A stretch of DNA of 59,889 nt, taken from the IMG/VR virus record IMGVR_UViG_3300042373_000763, positions 1 to 59,889 of that record, one strand, 5' to 3'. The DNA is from a virus. The notes beneath the pieces are model-generated. The model did not search any database and was not told the origin of the DNA. It was given only the letters and a program-made list of their open reading frames with translations. Shown here piece after piece: positions 12,710 through 19,140 of the stretch (within the stretch, counting starts at the first letter, position 1; the number at the start of each line of letters is the position of its first letter). The translations under genes were made by a program, and so were the position numbers.

Positions 12710-12784
12710 GCCCCGTTAGCTCAGTGGTAGAGCAGTGCTTTTACACGGCGAAGGTCGGCAGTTCGAAACTGTCACGGGGTACCA
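12710..12784 (+). tRNA. tRNA-Val(TAC)
   Basis: Acceptor GCCCCGT/ACGGGGT, D-arm TAGCTCAGTGGTAGAGCA, anticodon loop TTTACAC with a weak stem (two G-U pairs and one mismatch), T-arm GGCAG-TTCGAAA-CTGTC, encoded ACCA. Confidence 0.88.
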
Positions 12785-12788
12785 ACAT

Positions 12789-12864
12789 GCCAATATAGCT
12801 CAGGTGGTAGAGCAGTAGACTGAAAATCTATGTGTCAGCGGTTCGACTCCGTTTATCGGCACCA
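12789..12864 (+). tRNA. tRNA-Phe(GAA)
   Basis: Acceptor GCCAATA/TATCGGC with one A-C mismatch, D-arm TAGCTCAGGTGGTAGAGCA, anticodon arm GTAGA-CTGAAAA-TCTAT, encoded ACCA. Confidence 0.92.
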
Positions 12865-12869
12865 ATTAT

Positions 12870-12946
12870 ACCCAAGTGACGGAATAGGTATACGTACTTG
12901 ATTCAAAATCAAGGTTATGTGGGCTCGAATCCCACCTTGGGTACCA
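12870..12946 (+). tRNA. tRNA-Leu(CAA) without long variable arm
   Basis: Acceptor ACCCAAG/CTTGGGT, leucine-like D-arm with ACGGAATAGGTATACGT, anticodon arm CTTGA-TTCAAAA-TCAAG, encoded ACCA. The variable region is only GTTAT, whereas bacterial leucine tRNAs are class II with a long arm. The length is 77 bases. Confidence 0.85.
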
Positions 12947-12947
12947 T

Positions 12948-13021
12948 GCTCTTATAGGTAAATGGCATACCACATCCATGGTAAGGATGTATCCTAAGTT
13001 CGATTCTTAGTAGGAGCACCA
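12948..13021 (+). tRNA. tRNA-Thr(GGT)
   Basis: Acceptor GCTCTTA/TAGGAGC, anticodon arm CATCC-ATGGTAA-GGATG, T-arm CTAAG-TTCGATT-CTTAG, encoded ACCA. Confidence 0.92.
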
Positions 13022-13218
13022 ACTTGTTTTAATGTTGTTAAGATAAATTCTTTTTCTTGTGTGATATATAATTCATCATCTTTAAAAGATTTTTTCTCAG
13101 TGACATATGATGGAACAAATTCAGAATCAATACAGTAGTAACCATTAGGCTCATATGTTTGATGTGCATATAATCCGTAAAACATTTCTACTGTAGGTCT
13201 TTTTGAAGTTGGTATCAT
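12994..13218 (-). CDS. Possible 74-residue minus-strand protein
   Basis: The only sizeable frame in the 210-base gap between two tRNAs is on the minus strand: MIPTSKRPTVEMFYGLYAHQ..., rich in Tyr, Phe and Glu and protein-like in the middle. Its last 9 residues are read from the antisense of tRNA-Thr. AATAAATAC just upstream resembles a late promoter -10 but leaves almost no leader, and no ribosome binding site is seen. Uncertain. Confidence 0.4.
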   Translation of the reverse strand: MIPTSKRPTVEMFYGLYAHQTYEPNGYYCIDSEFVPSYVTEKKSFKDDELYITQEKEFILTTLKQVGAPTKNRT

Positions 13219-13231
13219 GTTAGTATTTATT

Positions 13232-13308
13232 GCCCCGGTGACGGAATTGGTATACGTGTTGGTCTTAGAAGCCAAATTTTAGGAGTTCGACTCTCCTCTG
13301 GGGCACCA
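13232..13308 (+). tRNA. tRNA-Leu(TAG) without long variable arm
   Basis: Acceptor GCCCCGG/CTGGGGC, leucine-like D-arm TGACGGAATTGGTATACG, anticodon arm TTGGT-CTTAGAA-GCCAA, variable region only ATTTT, T-arm AGGAG-TTCGACT-CTCCT, encoded ACCA. Like tRNA-Leu(CAA), it has lost the class II arm. Confidence 0.87.
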
Positions 13309-13314
13309 AACATT

Positions 13315-13389
13315 CCGGCGTTAGTATAATGGATAATACAGCGGTCTTCTACACCGTGAATGTGGGTTCGATTCCTGCACGCCGGACCA
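13315..13389 (+). tRNA. tRNA-Arg(TCT)
   Basis: Acceptor CCGGCGT/ACGCCGG, anticodon arm GCGGT-CTTCTAC-ACCGT, encoded ACCA. It reads AGA and AGG, codons that phages of this kind often use more than their hosts. Confidence 0.92.
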
Positions 13390-13407
13390 TTTAATAAGGA
13401 GTTTATT

Positions 13408-13989
13408 ATGCCAAGCGTATTCTTAGTAAGTGACACACACTTTGGTCACGCTGGTGTGTGTAGATTTCTACGTGATGATGGTGTGACGAAGCTTAGGCCA
13501 TGGGATAATCCTGATGAAATGGATGAAGAAATGGTGAAGCGATGGAACGAAACAGTCAGACCAAATGATAAAGTATATCATCTTGGTGATGTTGTTATCA
13601 ACCGTAAAGCAATGAGTACTCTGTATAGACTTAACGGTGACAAGGTTCTAATTCGTGGTAACCACGATATTTTTCGTGATGAAGAATACAGACAACACTT
13701 CCGTGAACTACGTGCTTATCATGTAATGAACGGAATGATTCTGTCTCATATTCCCATTCATGAGGAAAGTCTTGGTCGTTTCGGTGTAAACATTCATGGA
13801 CACCTTCATGCAAATCGGGTAAAGATTGCTAAACATGCAAAAGCTAAGCCTGAAATTGATACTAGATATCATTGTGTTTGTGTTGAACAAACAGATTTTA
13901 GACCGATTCTTTTTGAAGATGTTATCAAAAGAATTAAAGAAGAAGGTGGTGAGGTCGGTTTCCGTAATGGAAACGGACCTACCATGTGA
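13408..13989 (+). CDS. Calcineurin-like metallophosphoesterase
   Basis: A 193-residue protein. The ATG at 13408 follows AAGGAG; longer frames enter the tRNA. All metallophosphoesterase blocks are present: SDTHFGH at the N terminus, HLGDVV, RGNHD, a histidine in LSHIPIH and GHLHAN. It hydrolyses phosphomonoesters or diesters with two metal ions; related phage proteins have been linked to nucleotides or RNA, but the substrate here is unknown. Confidence 0.9.
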   Translation: MPSVFLVSDTHFGHAGVCRFLRDDGVTKLRPWDNPDEMDEEMVKRWNETVRPNDKVYHLGDVVINRKAMSTLYRLNGDKVLIRGNHDIFRDEEYRQHFRELRAYHVMNGMILSHIPIHEESLGRFGVNIHGHLHANRVKIAKHAKAKPEIDTRYHCVCVEQTDFRPILFEDVIKRIKEEGGEVGFRNGNGPTM

Positions 13990-13990
13990 T

Positions 13991-14074
13991 GCGAGTATGG
14001 GGGAATTGGTAGACCCAGCAGACTTAAAATCTGCCGCCATGTGCGTACCGGTTCGACTCCGGTTACTCGTACCA
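13991..14074 (+). tRNA. tRNA-Leu(TAA)
   Basis: An ordinary class II leucine tRNA with variable arm CGCCATGTGCG. Acceptor GCGAGTA/TACTCGT, anticodon arm GCAGA-CTTAAAA-TCTGC, encoded ACCA. It contrasts with the two short-armed leucine tRNAs nearby. Confidence 0.93.
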
Positions 14075-14088
14075 AATTTGGAGATTAT

Positions 14089-16023
14089 ATGAGAGTTTTG
14101 GCTATTCACAGTGAACATGGAATACACCATTCATCATGTTGTATATATGATGGAGATTCTGTTGTTTATTTCTTGGAAGAAAGATATAGTGGTTACAAAC
14201 ACGATTCTGATTTGGAATATTGTTTTTTCAATGTTTTAAAAACTAATTTGACATTCGATAAAATTGTTATCAGTGAATTTCACAATTTAGAAGTTTCAAA
14301 CAACGATAATTATGATGAAAGATTATTAAAGAAGATATCAAAATCTTTGCCTTACATGACAAAGATTGCATTGACGGAACCAGGAAAATTCTTAGATGTT
14401 AATTCTGAAAATGTAGAAGAGCAAATTGTAACAGAAAATGAAATACCTCTACCCGAGTCTGTAGATGCATCGTTTATAACCGAATGGGATAAAATTTCTA
14501 ATGGTTCTAAAAAATTCATACTATCATATTATAAAAAATACAATCATTTTCCTTTGATTGAGTATGATAGTAAACACCACCGAAATCACGCATCATTATC
14601 TTTTTATAATAGTGGTTTTGACAAAGCAATTATACTTGTTGCTGATGGTGCTGGTGAGGTAAATTTTGCAACAGCAGAAGATGGTAAATTTATTAATTAT
14701 AAAGAGATTGAATCTTTATATGTTGGTGATTATCCCAGTTCAATAGAACCAATTTACAAAAACTTTGGATCGTATGAGGGACATAATTATACAAAAGAAC
14801 TTGCAAGGTGGAAGAAAAACTATCCGTATTGTGAAGTTGTTTTTGGTAATTATATGGGTATAGGATTCTTATATGGCTGCGGTGCGATTCATATTAATGA
14901 AACAATGGAAGAAGCCGGCAAAGTGATGGGTTTATCTTCATACGGAAAAGCAACAAATAATAATTATATAAAAAATAATTACTTTGTTAACACCGATTTA
15001 TTTGATTGTGCAGCACATGATTTTTTACCGATATTTGCACCACCAAATGGATATCCTGAAAATTTCAAATATAAACCAGTACACGAAAATACACCAACGC
15101 AAATAGGTGGTCCGGAAACAATAATTGCTTTGAAAGGTTTACCTTTACAAAAGATTATCACAAAAACAAATTATAAACCTTATGCTGATTTTGCAAAAGA
15201 TATACAGTTACAGACGCAGCAGATTGCTGTGAATTTAATAAAAAAAGCAATAGATAAAACTGGTATAAAAAAGGTTTGTGTTTCTGGTGGGTATGGAATG
15301 AATATACTTTCAAATTCATACTATGTAAAACAATTTCCTGATGTTGAGTTTTATTTTGAACCATTGTCGATTGATAGTGGAATTTCAATTGGTTGTGCAA
15401 TGTATCATTATCACAAAGAAACTGGTGATTGCACTATTAGACCAGTTAAAAGTATTTCATTTCATGGATTCAAACATGATGTTACCTCATACAAAGGCAC
15501 CGATGCATCAACAAAAGATATTGCAAAATTACTATATGATAACAAATCTGTTGCAGTATACACTGGTCTGGCTGAAGCTGGCCAACGTGCATTAGGCAAT
15601 CGTTCAATTTTGTTTAATGCATTGAATGTGGATGCAAAAGATATTGTTAATAAAATCAAACGCAGAGAATGGTATAGGCCATTTGCTGCTGTTGTTTTAG
15701 AAGAAGATGCTGAGTTGTATTTTGATATGGGTAGAACGAAGAAGAATTTGTTTATGACACAATCGTTTGATGTTAAGACTGATTTGATTCCTGGCGTCAC
15801 TCATGTGGATAACACATGTAGAGTGCAGACTGTATCTGAAGGATACTTGTATGACCTTTTGGTTGAATTTAAAAAACTTTCAGGTCACGGCATTCTTTTA
15901 AACACCAGTTTCAACCTTGCAGGTAAACCTTTGGTAGAAACACCAAAGCAAGCCATAGAAACTTTAAATACTTCAGTATTAGATTATCTTTGGTTTGAGG
16001 AAACAGGACAATTAATTACCTAA
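14089..16023 (+). CDS. NodU/CmcH-type carbamoyltransferase
   Basis: A 644-residue protein; the ATG at 14089 follows TTGGAG, and the frame upstream lies in tRNA-Leu. The N-terminal half has the ASKHA-like domain of carbamoyltransferases (MRVLAIHSEHGIHHSSCCIYDG; metal-binding SKHHRNHASLSF; ILVADGAGE) and a later VSGGYGMN block. The C-terminal domain contains GLAEAGQRALGNRSIL and ILLNTSFNLAGKPLVE, both family hallmarks. Such enzymes transfer carbamoyl from carbamoyl phosphate to a hydroxyl group via carbamoyl-AMP. Several T4-like phages carry one; the acceptor may be a modified base or sugar, but this is not established here. Confidence 0.93.
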   Translation: MRVLAIHSEHGIHHSSCCIYDGDSVVYFLEERYSGYKHDSDLEYCFFNVLKTNLTFDKIVISEFHNLEVSNNDNYDERLLKKISKSLPYMTKIALTEPGKFLDVNSENVEEQIVTENEIPLPESVDASFITEWDKISNGSKKFILSYYKKYNHFPLIEYDSKHHRNHASLSFYNSGFDKAIILVADGAGEVNFATAEDGKFINYKEIESLYVGDYPSSIEPIYKNFGSYEGHNYTKELARWKKNYPYCEVVFGNYMGIGFLYGCGAIHINETMEEAGKVMGLSSYGKATNNNYIKNNYFVNTDLFDCAAHDFLPIFAPPNGYPENFKYKPVHENTPTQIGGPETIIALKGLPLQKIITKTNYKPYADFAKDIQLQTQQIAVNLIKKAIDKTGIKKVCVSGGYGMNILSNSYYVKQFPDVEFYFEPLSIDSGISIGCAMYHYHKETGDCTIRPVKSISFHGFKHDVTSYKGTDASTKDIAKLLYDNKSVAVYTGLAEAGQRALGNRSILFNALNVDAKDIVNKIKRREWYRPFAAVVLEEDAELYFDMGRTKKNLFMTQSFDVKTDLIPGVTHVDNTCRVQTVSEGYLYDLLVEFKKLSGHGILLNTSFNLAGKPLVETPKQAIETLNTSVLDYLWFEETGQLIT

Positions 16024-16032
16024 AAAATATGC

Positions 16033-16061
16033 TTGACAAGACAATGTAAAGCCTATATAAT
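16033..16061 (+). promoter_or_regulatory. Consensus sigma70 promoter
   Basis: TTGACA at 16033-16038 and TATAAT at 16056-16061, spacer 17. It starts the unit with two glycine tRNAs, a tRNA-like gene and groES. No boxA-like signal follows. Confidence 0.87.
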
Positions 16062-16072
16062 ACACACATGAT

Positions 16073-16147
16073 GCGGGTATGGTGCTAGTGGTAACACAAG
16101 ACCTTGCCAAGGTTTAGTTGAGGGTTCGATTCCCTCTACCCGCTCCA
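16073..16147 (+). tRNA. tRNA-Gly(GCC)
   Basis: Acceptor GCGGGTA/TACCCGC, anticodon arm AGACC-TTGCCAA-GGTTT, T-arm GAGGG-TTCGATT-CCCTC, encoded TCCA. Confidence 0.93.
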
Positions 16148-16157
16148 GTATAGAATT

Positions 16158-16231
16158 GCAGGGTTAGTTTAATGGTAAAACTCCATCCTTCCAAGTTGGT
16201 GTCGTGGGTTCGATTCCCACACTCTGCTCCA
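16158..16231 (+). tRNA. tRNA-Gly(TCC)
   Basis: Acceptor GCAGGGT/ACTCTGC, anticodon loop CTTCCAA with a stem containing one T-T mismatch, T-arm GTGGG-TTCGATT-CCCAC, encoded TCCA. Confidence 0.9.
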
Positions 16232-16237
16232 TTTAAT

Positions 16238-16304
16238 GCGGTTTGTAATAGTACGATATAAGGTACCCCCTTATGTTAACTGAGCAAAGCAGTAGACCGC
16301 TCCA
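16238..16304 (+). tRNA. D-arm-deficient tRNA-like gene, apparent ACC anticodon
   Basis: A 67-base element with acceptor GCGGTTT/AGACCGC, a perfect anticodon stem ATAAG/CTTAT around GTACCCC (U33 kept, anticodon ACC, glycine), a 4-bp T-stem ACTG/CAGT with loop AGCAAAG, and an encoded TCCA. Only 13 bases replace the D-arm. It follows two real glycine tRNAs, so it may be a decayed copy or a tRNA-like RNA kept for another purpose. Confidence 0.5.
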
Positions 16305-16317
16305 TTTTGAGGACACT

Positions 16318-16563
16318 ATGAATATTAAACCCTTGCATGATAAAGTATTGATTGAACGTATTGAGAATGTCAAAGAGACCGCTTCAGGCATCATCCTAAA
16401 ACATTCCGAAGATCCAGATAAAGCAAGAGTACTTGCAGTTGGTCCGGATGTTACAGAAGTCCAGGTCGGTGATGTGGTTCAACCAGACTGGGGTAAGGCC
16501 GCAGCAGTGCAAGATTATTTCGTGGTGAAGATTGAAGACATAGCTTACATCTACGGAGAGTAA
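16318..16563 (+). CDS. groES: GroES-type co-chaperonin
   Basis: An 81-residue Cpn10 protein starting at the ATG behind GAGGAC. It shows the family opening IKPLHDKVLIER, a mobile loop ETASGIIL with the GroEL-contact hydrophobic triplet (I-I-L), and the core strand RVLAVGPDV..VQVGDVV. The roof loop is short. It replaces host GroES, or T4 gp31, in folding the major capsid protein with host GroEL. The preceding 14 bases after the tRNA-like gene provide the ribosome binding site. Confidence 0.95.
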   Translation: MNIKPLHDKVLIERIENVKETASGIILKHSEDPDKARVLAVGPDVTEVQVGDVVQPDWGKAAAVQDYFVVKIEDIAYIYGE

Positions 16564-16565
16564 AC

Positions 16566-16802
16566 ATGTCTGCTGGTGGTAAAGGTTCTAGTCCAAGGCC
16601 GTTTAGTGTTTCACAGGAAACATTTGGTAATAACTACGACAATATTTTTAGAAAAAAATCACTAAAAGAATTAGAAGAAGATAAAATCGAACAAGAAGAA
16701 TTTGATAGAATCTTAGAGGAAAATCTAGAACGTCAAAGACGGGAAAAGTCTTTAGATGCCATGGTGGCAGAAAATCAAAGATTAGGTTTATACGACAACT
16801 AA
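16566..16802 (+). CDS. 78-residue conserved phage protein with charged helix
   Basis: N-terminal MSAGGKGSSPRPFSVSQETFGNNYDNIF is a recurring pattern in small T4-like phage proteins, followed by a long charged helix (KELEEDKIEQEEFDRILEENLERQ). No function is known. It starts 3 bases after groES, so they are co-translated. Confidence 0.8.
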   Translation: MSAGGKGSSPRPFSVSQETFGNNYDNIFRKKSLKELEEDKIEQEEFDRILEENLERQRREKSLDAMVAENQRLGLYDN

Positions 16803-16805
16803 TAC

Positions 16806-16878
16806 AGCGGGTTGGTGAAATGGTATCACAGTGGGCTCATAATCCTCAGTTCCGGTTCGACTCCGTGACCCGCAACCA
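16806..16878 (+). tRNA. Initiator-like tRNA-fMet(CAT)
   Basis: The anticodon arm has GGG-CTCATAA-TCC, the run of G in the stem that marks initiator tRNAs, and the 3' end ACCCGCAACCA matches bacterial tRNA-fMet. With this end the first acceptor pair is A1 against A72, a mismatch like the C1-A72 of E. coli tRNA-fMet that allows formylation and excludes EF-Tu. The stem has one T-T mismatch. Confidence 0.75.
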
Positions 16879-17652
16879 TTAATCCTTATACACTTCATAT
16901 ATAAATTCCGCTTCAGGAATTCTTGTCTTTGTATTCTTACTACCCAATACAACAACCACTCTATCACCTTCACTTGTGTCTAATAGAATCGTGATACATC
17001 CACCAGATTCATTTATAAAACCAGTCTTACTGACTATTATATTTTGATAGTGTCCTATCATTGGGTTTGTGTTACGAAAAACAAACCATTTCTTCTTTAC
17101 TTTTATTTTTATTTCTAACTTGCGGCTAGCATAAACTATATTGCTGTATTCTGCCGCAGCTTTTGTCAACGTCACCAATTCTCTTGCGGTGCTAACATTT
17201 CTTTCGTCTAATCCTGTTGGTTCATAAACAATGGATTTTTCCATTTGTAATTTTTTCAACTTATCATTCATAGCCTTGACACAGGCCGGCATACCACCAG
17301 GATAATGTTCACATAGTGTATATGCGGCTCTATTACTACTGTGTATCATGGTCATAGAAACCAAATTTGCTCGACTGACAACTTGGTTTTTTACTGGTAA
17401 TCTATCTTTTATTTTTGTAGTCATTGTCAACATCTGGCTCATGTTAGGATTCGTATCCATCACAACCATGACAGTTAACAATTTTGTTATACTGGCAATA
17501 GGCCTAATCTTATCATAATCTTTACCACCTAATATAGTGCCATTTAAATCCGACACAATCCAGGATTTGGCTGTGAAGAATTCTGCTTTGACTGGTGATT
17601 GACCAAGAAGTATGGTGAAAAATAACAGAGTAATAAAAATTCTATATAACAA
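16879..17652 (-). CDS. Secreted D,D-peptidase/serine peptidase S11-like protein
   Basis: A 257-residue protein on the minus strand. The start is TTG (17652) because GGAG lies 7 bases before it and the nearby ATG runs into a stop. A signal peptide (LLFFTILLGQSPVKA) is followed by the penicillin-binding motifs S54-I-T-K57, S105-S-N107 and K209-T-G211 in the correct order. This is the PBP7/DacA-type S11 fold, which cuts D-Ala-containing peptide bonds of peptidoglycan in the periplasm. It is unusual in phages, whose lysins are mostly of other families. It could modify the wall during infection. Confidence 0.88.
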   Translation of the reverse strand: MLYRIFITLLFFTILLGQSPVKAEFFTAKSWIVSDLNGTILGGKDYDKIRPIASITKLLTVMVVMDTNPNMSQMLTMTTKIKDRLPVKNQVVSRANLVSMTMIHSSNRAAYTLCEHYPGGMPACVKAMNDKLKKLQMEKSIVYEPTGLDERNVSTARELVTLTKAAAEYSNIVYASRKLEIKIKVKKKWFVFRNTNPMIGHYQNIIVSKTGFINESGGCITILLDTSEGDRVVVVLGSKNTKTRIPEAEFIYEVYKD

Positions 17653-17677
17653 TCGAAGGCTCCATATGGATTAAATA

Positions 17678-17959
17678 TCATGGTGCAGGTACTCTAGACT
17701 TACAAGCCCTAGCATTGTTTATAGAAGTTGTATGCACAAGTTTACTTCCTCTTTTTTGATTATTACATTTATATTCACAAACTTGTATTCCTTTTGGATC
17801 CGTAAAACTTCTTTCCAAATTACAATAAGCACCAGTATCTTCTGAAATGCTTTTTGTATATATGACAGCATCCGGCATCAAGTTTATATTGATGGTTGGA
17901 TGTGTAATCATAAGTGTTGCACTAGTGGTTAATAAAGTGAATAAGAGTTTATTTTTCAT
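17678..17959 (-). CDS. Small secreted cysteine-containing protein
   Basis: A 93-residue protein with an N-terminal hydrophobic segment (KNKLLFTLLTTSATLMI) likely to be a signal peptide or anchor, and cysteines in AYCNLER, VCEYKCNN and ARACKS that could form disulphides in the periplasm. Its start overlaps the stop of the next minus-strand gene. No family recognised. Confidence 0.7.
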   Translation of the reverse strand: MKNKLLFTLLTTSATLMITHPTININLMPDAVIYTKSISEDTGAYCNLERSFTDPKGIQVCEYKCNNQKRGSKLVHTTSINNARACKSRVPAP

Positions 17960-18732
17960 CTTCCTACGTATACCTTTGGTAGTTCTTCTAATTTACGTTG
18001 ATATTCAGATTTGGGAATTAATCCGTCACCATATTGTGGATACTTCTGTTGTCTATCATATGCTACCCACATAAACAAACCAGCCACAACAAAAATTATA
18101 ATCATAACAGCAACGCCTGTAGCAAATTCATCTCTAATTTTTCTCATTCGTGCGGCACGGCGTTTTTCTAGTATTGCTTCTTGTTTCATTTGTTTGATGA
18201 GAAGAACCTTTTGTTCTTTACCCATCTCTTTCATCATTTCTTCTACTTCGGTATATAAAGCACCGAGCTCTGGAGGACTTTGATAAATCATCAACTCACG
18301 CAAATCAACTGACATTTGTTCTAACTGTTTACGCATAAGCACACGTTGTAAGGCACGTTTACCTAATGATGCATCTCCGGTATAAACTTGTGTCTTAGCA
18401 TTTTTTTCTTCTTCTTCAAAAACAGCCATACACTTATAGAAGTTATCATAGTATGTGCCTAGGTGTTCACCAATCTCTTGATAGATATTGGTAGTTTCTC
18501 CACCCTTTTTGTTTAGTTCAATTACACGATTTTTTTCCGCAACGTAAGCATTTCTTTGTGATACACTTGCAGGTTTTTCTGGTGGATGAAGCTTTTTGAA
18601 CTGGTCGTCAAGATCCTTGAGGACGTCTTTGACTTCCCCAGCTGCACCTTTAATATCTTTGTATAGTTTACATCCGGCTTTGACTGCCGAAACCGCACCA
18701 TTTGCGAGGGCAAAGAGTGTGAATGGATCCAT
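17956..18732 (-). CDS. Conserved membrane protein with coiled coil
   Basis: A 258-residue protein that starts MDPFTLFALANGAVSAVKAGCKLYKDIKGAAGEVKD.. (first 20 shown region conserved in related phages). A long charged, probably coiled-coil middle is followed by one membrane segment (GVAVMIIIFVVAGLFMWVAY) and a short tail. Function unknown. It is the first gene of the minus-strand block, transcribed away from the polymerase operon. Confidence 0.8.
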   Translation of the reverse strand: MDPFTLFALANGAVSAVKAGCKLYKDIKGAAGEVKDVLKDLDDQFKKLHPPEKPASVSQRNAYVAEKNRVIELNKKGGETTNIYQEIGEHLGTYYDNFYKCMAVFEEEEKNAKTQVYTGDASLGKRALQRVLMRKQLEQMSVDLRELMIYQSPPELGALYTEVEEMMKEMGKEQKVLLIKQMKQEAILEKRRAARMRKIRDEFATGVAVMIIIFVVAGLFMWVAYDRQQKYPQYGDGLIPKSEYQRKLEELPKVYVGR

Positions 18733-18755
18733 TTCTTTTTATACCATTTTTTTAC

Positions 18756-18784
18756 TTGACATTATAACAAAAAAATGATATAAT
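18756..18784 (+). promoter_or_regulatory. Extended consensus sigma70 promoter of the polymerase operon
   Basis: TTGACA at 18756-18761, TATAAT at 18779-18784, 17 bases apart, with TG one base before the -10 box. It lies in the divergent gap between the minus-strand block and gene 43. Confidence 0.88.
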
Positions 18785-18828
18785 CTACGTTCAGGTCACA
18801 CTATATAATTATTTAGGATAGGATTAAC

Positions 18829-19140
18829 ATGAAAATATATGCAATGAAATTAGTAACTGGTGAAGAACTTATTGGTGAAGTTGAAACGGAGAATGAAAAT
18901 GAAATGGTGATTAAGAATCCATTAGGAATTGCCATTGTACGTGGTAAAGATGGTCAACCTAACGTAGGTTTTGCGCCATTTCCAATCCATGCAGAACAAA
19001 AATCAGACTCTACTATTGCCTTAAAGCGTGAACATATTGTATACTACTACGTTCCAGCAGAAGATTTTGTCAAAAACTATGACCAAATTTTCGGCACAGG
19101 CATTATTCTTCCAGGTCAACAACAAATCATTACAGGTTAA
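18829..19140 (+). CDS. Conserved Sm-like small protein upstream of polymerase
   Basis: A 103-residue protein: MKIYAMKLVTGEELIGEVETE, KNPLGIAIVRGKDGQPNVGFAPFPIHAEQ, then KREHIVYYYVPAEDFVKNYDQIF. The start resembles the first strands of an Sm/SH3-like barrel (LVTGEELIGEV). The family is common next to DNA polymerase in aquatic T4-like phages. RNA or protein binding is plausible but unproven. Its TAA overlaps the polymerase ATG. Confidence 0.8.
   Translation: MKIYAMKLVTGEELIGEVETENENEMVIKNPLGIAIVRGKDGQPNVGFAPFPIHAEQKSDSTIALKREHIVYYYVPAEDFVKNYDQIFGTGIILPGQQQIITG

Noticed and set aside
6855-16878. Repeated GGTTCGATTCC strings as CRISPR or direct repeats
   Set aside because: They are T-arms of tRNAs at irregular distance and each belongs to a cloverleaf.
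9401-16878. tRNA genes as attachment sites of an integrated element
   Set aside because: No integrase, excisionase or duplicated tRNA end is visible; the replication and lysis genes indicate a lytic T4-like phage.
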